Source: an uncultured Clostridia bacterium
GTDB taxonomy: Bacteria > Bacillota > Clostridia > Oscillospirales > CAG-272
Assembly (NCBI GenBank): GCA_947625805.1
Contig: CANQPT010000016.1
Coordinates: forward strand, 1-36,193
Direction: 5' to 3'
DNA: 36,193 bases
Shown: positions 22,287-29,498 of the stretch, piece by piece
Layout of the letters: each line of letters opens with the position of its first letter
Numbering within the stretch: position 1 is the first letter of the stretch
Made by a program: the position numbers and the translations under genes
Notes under the pieces: model-generated
Seen by the model: the letters and a program-made list of their open reading frames with translations, nothing else
Told to the model about the DNA's origin: nothing
Databases searched by the model: none

Positions 22287-23671
22287 ATCTTCCGCAAGAA
22301 TTTGAAAAGCGTATGCGTGCGCTGTTAGGCGGGGAATATCCCACTTTTGCTCACGCTCTGCAAAAGGAAAGACCGGTACGTGCGCTCTATCGTACCCATA
22401 AGATCAGCGCCGCCGCCCTGCGGGACGCCCTGCCGTTCCCGCTGACCCCGCTGTCCTGTTCGCCCGACGGATTTTTGTGCGAACAGGAGCGCTTGGGTGC
22501 GCATCCGCTGCACCACGCGGGTGCATTTTATATTCAGGATCCTTCGGCACAGGCCACCCTGTGCGCCCTGCCGGACGACTTACACGGTCTGCGGGTACTG
22601 GACGCCTGTGCCGCCCCCGGCGGCAAAAGCGTGCGCATTGGAGGTACGCTTGCGGCAGGAGGATTTCTGATCGCAAATGAAGCCGACCCCGCCCGTGCCC
22701 GCATCCTTGCTCAGAATATCGAGCGGGCGGGGCTTTATAATACGGCGGTCACGGCACTGCCGGCGGAAGAGTTGGCGGAATTGTACGACGGGTGCTTTGA
22801 TCTTGTGCTTGCCGACGTGCCCTGTTCGGGAGAGGGTATGTTCCGCAAATATCCCGCCGCCCTTGCAGACTGGAATCCCGGCGGGGTGCGCAAATGTGCC
22901 GGAATGCAAAAACGCATTCTCGACGGCGTGTGCGGGACGGTAGCGCCGGGCGGGTATCTTCTCTATTCCACCTGTACCTTTTCCCTTGAGGAAAACGAGC
23001 GGCAGATCGCGGCCTTTCTCAGCCGCCACCCGGATTTTTGCCTTGTTCCGGTGAACGAGAAACTCTTGCCGGTCACAGTCCCGGCGCAGGAGGAGGCGCC
23101 GCTTGCAAGGCGTTTTTATCCTCATCTTGCCCCGGGAGAGGGGCAGTTTATTGCCTTATTGCGGCGGGCGGAGGACGTTTGCTGCCGCGGCGTGCGCTTC
23201 CGGGCGGCCGAACGTCGGCTGTCCGCGCAAGAGCAGACTGTCCTTGCCGACTTTTTGCATACTTATACCGATCTTTCGCCCGACCGACTGCACTTGTGTG
23301 CGGCGGACGGCATGGTCTGGGGCGCGAGTGCGTCCATTCCGCTTCCCGAGCGGGGCGTGGTGGGGTACGGCGCGGCGCTGGGAAAGATACAAAAAGGGGT
23401 TTTCCGCCCGCACCATCACCTGTTTTCCGCTTTCGGCGGGCGGTTTTTACAGCAAATCGATCTTCCCTCCGATTCCGCCGGGATATCCGACTATCTTTGC
23501 GGAAGAACGCTGTCCGCAGACCCGCCGGACGGCTGGCGGGCTGTGCTGACGGACGGCGTCCCGCTGGGCGGGGCAAAGGCCGTGGGCGGCATTCTCAAAA
23601 ATCACTATCCCAAGGGACTGCGCGCCGCCCCCGGGCGACCTCTATCCCCTGAAAGGACTTTATCATGCTGA
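22283..23671 (+). CDS. NOL1/NOP2/Sun-type RNA m5C methyltransferase (RsmF-like)
   Basis: The 462-residue protein has a RsmB/RsmF-type SAM-dependent methyltransferase domain (about residues 20-300) with LDACAAPGGKSVRIGG (SAM motif I), the DVPCSGEGMFRK motif carrying one catalytic Cys, and YSTCTF carrying the second. A C-terminal RsmF-type RNA-binding region follows (PDRLHLCAADGMVWG to LKNHYPKGLRAAPGR). It would methylate cytosines of rRNA; the exact position is unknown. It overlaps the reductase by four bases and the nuclease gene by seven. Confidence 0.9.
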   Translation: MNLPQEFEKRMRALLGGEYPTFAHALQKERPVRALYRTHKISAAALRDALPFPLTPLSCSPDGFLCEQERLGAHPLHHAGAFYIQDPSAQATLCALPDDLHGLRVLDACAAPGGKSVRIGGTLAAGGFLIANEADPARARILAQNIERAGLYNTAVTALPAEELAELYDGCFDLVLADVPCSGEGMFRKYPAALADWNPGGVRKCAGMQKRILDGVCGTVAPGGYLLYSTCTFSLEENERQIAAFLSRHPDFCLVPVNEKLLPVTVPAQEEAPLARRFYPHLAPGEGQFIALLRRAEDVCCRGVRFRAAERRLSAQEQTVLADFLHTYTDLSPDRLHLCAADGMVWGASASIPLPERGVVGYGAALGKIQKGVFRPHHHLFSAFGGRFLQQIDLPSDSAGISDYLCGRTLSADPPDGWRAVLTDGVPLGGAKAVGGILKNHYPKGLRAAPGRPLSPERTLSC

Positions 23672-24801
23672 AATTCCTGCATTTTGCAGACCTGCATCTG
23701 GATTCTCCCTTTTCGGGCGATCGCCCGTCTGTGAGGGAGCGCAAGCGCAAGGGCGCGCTGGATGCGTTCGGCGCGGTCATCGACCTGATCGTGGACGAGC
23801 ACATTCCCCTCTGCCTCTGTGCGGGGGATCTGTTTGATACCCCGGAGCCGTCCGAGGGAACGGCGGCGGCGGTGCGTGCGGGCTTTGCACGGGCGGCCGA
23901 CTGCCGGTTTGTGATCGCCCCCGGCAATCACGATCCCTACACTCCGAACGGCGTTTGGGCAACCGGAAGGTTGCCTGAGAACGTATTCGTTTTTTCCTCT
24001 CCCGATATGACCGCTCTGCCGCTACCGGAGTTGAACTGCACGGTGTACGGTTATGCCTTTGTGAGCAGCCGTCCGCGCACATCCTGTCCGCTGGAGGGCT
24101 TTCGTGCGGAGGGCGACGGCGCCCGGCTGATAGTGGCTCACGCGGATCTGGTAAGCGCGGCAAGCACTGTCTGTCCGCTGAGCGAAAAGACCATCGGCGC
24201 AACGGGTGCGGATTACGTGGCGCTTGGGCATATTCACGACGGCGGCGTTGTCCGCAAGATCCGGGACACGGTCTACGCCTATTCCGGCTGTACGGTGGGC
24301 AGAGATTTCGGCGAATGCGGGCACAAGGGCGTACTGATCGGTCAAATCGACCGAAGCAGAGGATATACCGACTGCACTGTGCGCCCGGAAACCATCGAGT
24401 CCTTTTGCTATTATCGCGCTCAGGTCGATGTGAACGGATGCGCCTCGGATGAGGACTGCGCCCGCCGTCTTACCGAATTGTGCGGGCAAAACGGCTGGCG
24501 GGGAGAGTGCGCGGTGCGCTTTACCCTGACAGGCGACTTGAGCGCCGAATACCATCCCTGCTGTGCCGCCATCCGCGCCATGGTGAGCGGACCGGAGGAA
24601 TGCGAGATTGTCGACCGGACCCTGCCTCTTGCAGATCGGGCGGCGCTGGCCGACGACCGCACCCTGCGGGGAGAGTTCTTCCGTGCCATCGCCCCCTCCC
24701 TTGACAGCGATGACCCGACCGTGCGCACTACCGCGGAGCTGGCTCTCAAACTGGGCTTGTGCGCTATGGACGGCGTGGACCCCGGCGAGGTGGAACTATG
24801 A
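23665..24801 (+). CDS. yhaO: DNA repair exonuclease, SbcD/Mre11 family (YhaO-like)
   Basis: The 378-residue calcineurin-fold metallophosphoesterase shows the Mre11/SbcD metal-binding motifs in order: FADLHLD (Asp9, His11), LCAGDLFD, APGNHDP, a late His in IVAHADL and GHIHDG. The family processes DNA ends and hairpins together with an SbcC/Rad50-type ATPase. That partner is almost certainly the YhaN-like protein two genes downstream. GAAAGGAC precedes ATG 23665 inside the end of the methyltransferase gene, and its stop overlaps the HAD phosphatase gene by four bases. Confidence 0.9.
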   Translation: MLKFLHFADLHLDSPFSGDRPSVRERKRKGALDAFGAVIDLIVDEHIPLCLCAGDLFDTPEPSEGTAAAVRAGFARAADCRFVIAPGNHDPYTPNGVWATGRLPENVFVFSSPDMTALPLPELNCTVYGYAFVSSRPRTSCPLEGFRAEGDGARLIVAHADLVSAASTVCPLSEKTIGATGADYVALGHIHDGGVVRKIRDTVYAYSGCTVGRDFGECGHKGVLIGQIDRSRGYTDCTVRPETIESFCYYRAQVDVNGCASDEDCARRLTELCGQNGWRGECAVRFTLTGDLSAEYHPCCAAIRAMVSGPEECEIVDRTLPLADRAALADDRTLRGEFFRAIAPSLDSDDPTVRTTAELALKLGLCAMDGVDPGEVEL

Positions 24802-25493
24802 AACAATATCTTGCGGTACTGCTGGACGCTGACGACACGATTTTTGATTTTGCCGCCTGTGAGCGCAAAGCGCTGATCGAGGCGTTAGACGCCTCAGGGG
24901 TGTACTGCACGCCGGAAATGGCGGCCGACTACGCCGCCATCAACCGTTGTTGCTGGAAAGCCATGGAGCGGGGCGAGATGACCGTGTCCCGCCTGCGGGT
25001 GGCACGCTTTGAGCGGTTTTGCCGGCGCTATGGGATGACCTTAGACCCCGCTCGCCTGACCGAGGTCTACGGCACACGGCTGGCGGGCGCGCACATTCTT
25101 CTGCCGGGCGCGCGGGAATTTTTGCGGCAGGCCTCTGCGCTTGCGCCCCTTTACCTGACCACCAACGGCATTGCCGCGGTACAGCGACAGCGGGTGGCAG
25201 ACGCGGGCATCGGAACCCATCTTTCCGGTATCTTCATCTCGGAGGAAATCGGGCATTCCAAGCCCTCTTCCGCCTATTATGACGCGGTCTTTGCCGCTCT
25301 GCCCGGCCTTTCAGCCGCCGACTGTATCGCGTTCGGGGACAGCCTGACCTCGGATATTGCGGGGGCGGCGGGCGCCGGGGTAGACAGTTGTTGGTACAAC
25401 CCCCAGGGACTGCTCCTGCAAGGGGACGTACAGCCTACGTACACCGTGTCGTGCTATGCGGATTTTCTGTCGCTTTTGGGAGGCGGACAATGA
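24798..25493 (+). CDS. HAD-superfamily phosphatase (YjjG/YfnB-type)
   Basis: The 231-residue protein has HAD motif I as LLDADDTIFDF (nucleophile Asp and acid/base Asp), motif II in LYLTTNGIA, motif III as the Lys in IGHSKPSSAYY and motif IV in IAFGDSLTSDIAGAAGAG. The DADDT form and the cap after motif I match pyrimidine nucleotidase YjjG and B. subtilis YfnB, so house-cleaning of abnormal nucleotides is plausible. ATG 24798 overlaps the yhaO stop codon; the upstream open frame lies inside yhaO. It separates yhaO from yhaN, which is unusual. Confidence 0.87.
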   Translation: MKQYLAVLLDADDTIFDFAACERKALIEALDASGVYCTPEMAADYAAINRCCWKAMERGEMTVSRLRVARFERFCRRYGMTLDPARLTEVYGTRLAGAHILLPGAREFLRQASALAPLYLTTNGIAAVQRQRVADAGIGTHLSGIFISEEIGHSKPSSAYYDAVFAALPGLSAADCIAFGDSLTSDIAGAAGAGVDSCWYNPQGLLLQGDVQPTYTVSCYADFLSLLGGGQ

Positions 25494-27742
25494 TCTTTAA
25501 GGAACTCTATATCGGCGCATTCGGAGGGTTAAGCGACCGGCGGTTTGTTTTCTCGGAGGGGATCAACCTGATCGAGGGGCAAAACGAATCGGGCAAGAGC
25601 ACTCTGTGCGCGTTTATCAAATTTATCTTTTTCGGTTTGCCTGCCAAGGGCAAAAATACGGCGATGCCTGATCGCAAGCGCTATCTTCCCTTTGATGCGG
25701 GCAGTGCTCACGGCACGCTGACCTTATCTTACGAGGGGCGGGATTACCGTATTGCCCGCACCCTGACCATGACCGGCAAGACCGCCGCCCGGGACGAGTA
25801 TACCGTCACGGATCTGTCGAGCGGCGAACGGGTTTTTGAGGACATGCCCCCCTGCGAGGTTTTTCTTGGCATGAACGAGAGCGTGTTTGTGCGCACTGCC
25901 TACGTTTCCCAGTTACACGGCGCGGCGGTGGGCGGTACGGAGATTGGTACGGCCATCGAAAATCTTCTGTTTTCCGCCGAGGAGGAGATCGACTCGGCAA
26001 AGGTGCTGAAAGCACTGGACGCCGCACGCGCGGGGCTTTTGCATAAGAACGCCAAGGGCGGCAGACTGTATGACGCGCAGTGCGAGCGGGACGCGCTGGC
26101 GGCCCGGCTGCGGGAGGCGCAGGGGGCCGGAGAGCAGGTGCGGAAGATCGAGGAAAAACTGGAGGATCTTCGCAAAAGCGAGAGCGAAAACGCCCGCCTG
26201 ACCGAGGAGGCCGAGCAGAATCTTACACGGTACGAATCCGCCGAGCGCCTGCTGCGTTTTGCGGAGGCGGCGGAATTGGAAAACCGTCTGCGGGCTTTGC
26301 GGGACAAGCGGGAATCTCAGTTTCCCGCCGGAGAGTTGCCCTCTTCCGAGGATATCCACGCCCTCATCCGGCTGTCTGCGGCCATCCGGGAGTCAGAGCC
26401 TGTCCCGTCGGACGACGTTTCACCCGAGCCGCCGCCCGAGCATCCCATAGAACGGGACGGAGGCGCCGAGCGGGTGACCGCCCGCTTGCGTTCGGTTGCC
26501 CGCCGGGCAAAGACCTGCCGGGCGGTCGGCGCAGTGTTTGCCTTTTTGACCCTTGTGCTGTTTGGCGTGGCGGTGACTCTGGCTTTGCAGACCGAGCCGT
26601 TCATTTCGCTGCTTGAGTCGCTGCATCCTCTGCTTACCTCTCCGTGGGTCTTTGCGGCGGGAGCGTTTGCGGCGGGAGTGTGCGCCATTCTGCTGTTTGC
26701 GGCAGGCGCAAAAGCCGCGGGCAGACTGCGCGACCTTCTCACGGAATACGGTGTGAATTCCATTGACGAGGTGCATATTTGCGCCGAGCGGGCAAGAGAC
26801 GACGGAATCTTCTTTCGGGAGCAGCTGCGTTCAAGAGAGGCACGGCGGGAGCGGGAACAGGCCGAGCAGGCCACCCGCATTGCCCGCGCCAAAACCTTGT
26901 GCGCTCGCTTCGGCAGAGCCTATGAGGGGCCGGACGCCTTGGAAACGCTGGCGGCGCGCTTAACCACCATCAGAGAAAGCTGTACCGTACTGGACGGACA
27001 GATCGCCCGCGCCGAGCAGGATCTGCGACAACTGCGTGGTTTGCTTGCCGAATGGGATGAGCAGGCTTTGCGGGACGCGCTCGGCGGCGATCCGCAGCAA
27101 GTGATGCGCTCCCTCGATCCCAAGGAGTTAAAAAACCGCGTTGCATTCGGCAGTGTGGGAAAAGAAAACATCCGCGCAAAGATCGTGGAACTCGAAAAGA
27201 CATTGATCGAACTGCGCGCCCGCGCTCAGGACGAACAGCAACTGGAGGAGCGGCTGCGGGAGTTGGGGCAAGAGATCGACGCGCTCACTCTGCGCTGCGA
27301 CGCGCTTCGCCTTGCTTATGAAAAAATGGAGCAGGCCTCAGAGGCGGTCAAGGAACATATTTCTCCGGCGCTCGCCCGCCGGGCGGGGCAACTGTTAAAG
27401 CAGGCGACCGGCGGAAAATACGATACCCTGTGGATTTCACCCGACCTGTCGATTACCTATACCGACCGCGCCCACGGCGACGCCGTGCGGGATACCGAAT
27501 ATCTCAGCCGCGGCACCCGGGATTTAGTATATATCGCCCTGCGCATTGCGCTGTGCGAGCAACTCTGTCCCGGGAAAAGCCTGCCCATGATCTTTGACGA
27601 GAGTTTTGCCGCCATGGACGATGCGCGTCTTTCAAAGATCTACGCGGTCATCGCCGAACGCGGCGCCCAATCGCTGATCTTTACCTCCGGGCATCGCGAC
27701 CGCGCCCTGCTGCCGGAATGTAATTTGATTAAATTGGATTAG
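25490..27742 (+). CDS. yhaN: SbcC/Rad50-type ATPase with membrane hairpin (YhaN-like)
   Basis: The 750-residue SMC-like ATPase begins with the N-terminal half-domain with Walker A GQNESGKST (30-38). Long glutamate/arginine-rich coiled coils (about 170-330 and 430-640) flank a pair of hydrophobic segments near 345-405 (AVFAFLTLVLFGVAVTLAL and a second glycine/alanine-rich one), as in YhaN. The C-terminal half has the ABC signature YLSRGTRDLVYIALR and Walker B LPMIFDESFAAMD. It should act with YhaO on DNA ends, probably at the membrane. ATG 25490 overlaps the HAD stop codon. The stop codon TAG at 27740-27742 is formed by the first three bases of a 46-bp MITE remnant. Confidence 0.9.
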   Translation: MIFKELYIGAFGGLSDRRFVFSEGINLIEGQNESGKSTLCAFIKFIFFGLPAKGKNTAMPDRKRYLPFDAGSAHGTLTLSYEGRDYRIARTLTMTGKTAARDEYTVTDLSSGERVFEDMPPCEVFLGMNESVFVRTAYVSQLHGAAVGGTEIGTAIENLLFSAEEEIDSAKVLKALDAARAGLLHKNAKGGRLYDAQCERDALAARLREAQGAGEQVRKIEEKLEDLRKSESENARLTEEAEQNLTRYESAERLLRFAEAAELENRLRALRDKRESQFPAGELPSSEDIHALIRLSAAIRESEPVPSDDVSPEPPPEHPIERDGGAERVTARLRSVARRAKTCRAVGAVFAFLTLVLFGVAVTLALQTEPFISLLESLHPLLTSPWVFAAGAFAAGVCAILLFAAGAKAAGRLRDLLTEYGVNSIDEVHICAERARDDGIFFREQLRSREARREREQAEQATRIARAKTLCARFGRAYEGPDALETLAARLTTIRESCTVLDGQIARAEQDLRQLRGLLAEWDEQALRDALGGDPQQVMRSLDPKELKNRVAFGSVGKENIRAKIVELEKTLIELRARAQDEQQLEERLRELGQEIDALTLRCDALRLAYEKMEQASEAVKEHISPALARRAGQLLKQATGGKYDTLWISPDLSITYTDRAHGDAVRDTEYLSRGTRDLVYIALRIALCEQLCPGKSLPMIFDESFAAMDDARLSKIYAVIAERGAQSLIFTSGHRDRALLPECNLIKLD

Positions 27743-27785
27743 GCAATATAGTCAGGGGCGCATTGTACCCTGATTGTATTGCCTA
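27740..27785 (-). mobile_element. MITE-like element, copy C (46 bp deletion derivative)
   Basis: TAGGCAATATAGTCAGG at one end and CCCTGATTGTATTGCCTA at the other are the same ends as copies A and B, with only GGCGCATTGTA-like bases between. Read on the minus strand, the left end of the full element runs through AATGCGCCCCTGAC and then jumps directly into the right end at CTATATTGCCTA. The junction is the CCCTGAC present at both places in copy A, so an internal deletion at a 7-base microhomology explains it. It lies on the yhaN stop codon. Confidence 0.85.
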
Positions 27786-27786
27786 G

Positions 27787-27810
27787 GGGGAACTTTTGAA
27801 AAAGTTCCCC
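27787..27810 (+). terminator. Hairpin of the CTTTTG-AAAAG family after yhaN
   Basis: GGGGAACTTTT (27787-27797) pairs with AAAAGTTCCCC (27800-27810). The bases after it, TGAAACCCCTCAAAA, repeat those after the hairpin at 18115-18146, so this is a dispersed repeat and not only a terminator. Confidence 0.65.
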
Positions 27811-27837
27811 TGAAACCCCTCAAAATTTTGAAATAAA

Positions 27838-27867
27838 CGGCGTGCAAATCTTGGGATTTGCACGCCG
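27838..27867. terminator. GC-rich hairpin between convergent operons
   Basis: CGGCGTGCAAATC and GATTTGCACGCCG pair over a four-base loop. On the minus strand it is followed by TTTATTTC, suiting termination of the oxidoreductase gene transcribed toward it. A further inverted repeat, AACAGATTCGCAGA/TCTGCGAATCTGTT (27910-27942), lies between it and that gene. Confidence 0.6.
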
Positions 27868-27966
27868 GCAACTCTGTCGGAAGCAACACGCTCCTAAAAC
27901 CTCTCCTGATAACAGATTCGCAGATTTTTCTGCGAATCTGTTATAGCATTCAGGCACGGGTTGGTC

Positions 27967-29421
27967 CTATTTTCCCTGTCTCTCGGAAAAAGACAGGCGG
28001 GTCTGCGCCGGACCGTGAAGCAGACGTCCGCGCACATCAAAGCGCGAGCCGTGACAGGGACAGTCCCAACTTTTTTCGTCTGCGTTCCACTCGAGCGCAC
28101 AGCCGAGGTGCGGACAGCGGGTATCCACGGCAAAAAGACTGCCATGCTCGTCCCGGTATACGCCGGTCCGGTTTCCGTGCAGCAGGACGACTCCGCCCTC
28201 TCCGCGCCCGATTCGCGCAAGGTCGCTGACGTCCGCCGCAGTCAGCGCTTCTTTGGTCAGTTGCCGCAGGGAGATGGCTGTTTCCCGCACGGCGGCCTTT
28301 GCGGCGGAAAGGGAAAAGCGGGTGGGAGAGAACAAAGAGTCGACGGGAGTCGCTTTGTCTGTGATTTTCCGGCAGAGGATCTGCGCTGCCGCCATCGCTT
28401 GGGTCATGCCCCACTTGCCGAATCCGGTCGCTAAATACCACCCGGGACGCGACGGGGAAAATTCTCCGATATACGGTAACCCGTCCGCCGTTATGCCGTC
28501 CTGTGCCGACCAACGGCAGGTCACGCGGATCTGCGTACCGAGCAGCCGCTTGGCATGGGCTTCCAGCGCCGGGTAATGCCAGACCGTGCCCTCGGTGCCG
28601 GTTCGGTGTGCCCCGCCTCCGAACAGCAAAAGCCCGCCGTAGGAGCGAATGCTTGTGCCGCCGTCTGCGGCGCTGTAATACATTCCGTCCGGGATGGGTG
28701 CGCCCTCCAGGGCAAGAAGATAGGAGCGGGATTGGTGCTGGCGCATAAAGAAAAGCCCGGGGAAGTTGACAAAGGGACAGCCGCAGGCAAAAATAATATT
28801 GTGTGCACTGACGCTGCCGTGCGCGGTTGAAGCGCAAGTATCCTTGACCGTCAGCACCCGACTGTGCTCGTAAATATCCACCTGTTCGGACATGGCGGAC
28901 AAAAAGGTGAGCGGGTGGAACTGCGCCTGCCCCGGAAAAACCAGCGCCTGCGCGTCAAAGGGCAACCCCGTGTCCCGGGTCAGATATGCGTCGATGCCCG
29001 CGCCGGTGGCGGCGGCATACTCGGCGTATAACTCATCGTTGTCGGCGTCTGTAAAAAGATAGGATTTTTTGCGCACAAAGCCGCAGTCGATGCCGTGCTC
29101 CCGCACAAGCGATTCATATGCGTCGATCGCTTTGGTCTGTAAGGCGGCGTACGCACGGGCGACCGCGCTGCCCTGACTGCGGGTGATGCGGTCATAGAGA
29201 AAGGAATGCTGTGCGGTGATCTTGCCTGTGGTGCTGCCGCTCGTGCCGCTTCCAATGCGGTCTGCCTCCAGTACCACAACGTCAAGACCCGCACGGGAAA
29301 GATAATAGGCGGTGAGCACACCGGTCAGTCCCGCGCCGATCACGCATACGTCGCAAAACAGATTGCGCGTGAGCGCGGGACGCTCGCGCATCGTACAACT
29401 TCTGTGCCACAGTGAGGTCAT
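27967..29421 (-). CDS. FAD-dependent oxidoreductase with C-terminal Rieske [2Fe-2S] domain
   Basis: The 484-residue protein fuses a DAO-type flavoprotein domain (residues about 23-370; FAD motif VIGAGLTGVLTAYYLSRAG, then VVLEADRIGSGTSGSTTGK) to a Rieske domain near the C-terminus with CPHLGC and CPCHGSRFD, which supply two Cys and two His ligands. The arrangement matches YhfW of Bacillus. Such proteins probably oxidise an amine or related substrate and pass electrons through the cluster; the substrate is unknown. CGGAGATGATGAC precedes ATG 29421. It is separated from the LtaS-type gene by a 77-bp gap with a long inverted repeat, so it may have its own control. Confidence 0.88.
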   Translation of the reverse strand: MTSLWHRSCTMRERPALTRNLFCDVCVIGAGLTGVLTAYYLSRAGLDVVVLEADRIGSGTSGSTTGKITAQHSFLYDRITRSQGSAVARAYAALQTKAIDAYESLVREHGIDCGFVRKKSYLFTDADNDELYAEYAAATGAGIDAYLTRDTGLPFDAQALVFPGQAQFHPLTFLSAMSEQVDIYEHSRVLTVKDTCASTAHGSVSAHNIIFACGCPFVNFPGLFFMRQHQSRSYLLALEGAPIPDGMYYSAADGGTSIRSYGGLLLFGGGAHRTGTEGTVWHYPALEAHAKRLLGTQIRVTCRWSAQDGITADGLPYIGEFSPSRPGWYLATGFGKWGMTQAMAAAQILCRKITDKATPVDSLFSPTRFSLSAAKAAVRETAISLRQLTKEALTAADVSDLARIGRGEGGVVLLHGNRTGVYRDEHGSLFAVDTRCPHLGCALEWNADEKSWDCPCHGSRFDVRGRLLHGPAQTRLSFSERQGK

Positions 29422-29440
29422 GTCATCATCTCCGTTTTTT

Positions 29441-29471
29441 GATAGTATGCTGCAAATATGAGCATACTATC
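29441..29471 (-). promoter_or_regulatory. Inverted repeat upstream of the FAD/Rieske gene (operator or hairpin)
   Basis: GATAGTATGC (29441-29450) and GCATACTATC (29462-29471) form a perfect 10-bp inverted repeat with an 11-base spacer, 20 bp upstream of the start codon. A weak minus-strand promoter (TTGTTT-17-TCATAT) overlaps it. Its spacing suits a dimeric repressor; as RNA it would form a hairpin just before the Shine-Dalgarno. It has no T-tract on the minus strand, so a terminator for the upstream gene is less likely. Confidence 0.45.
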
Positions 29472-29498
29472 ACGGCGAAAACAATGAAAGAACAGGGC

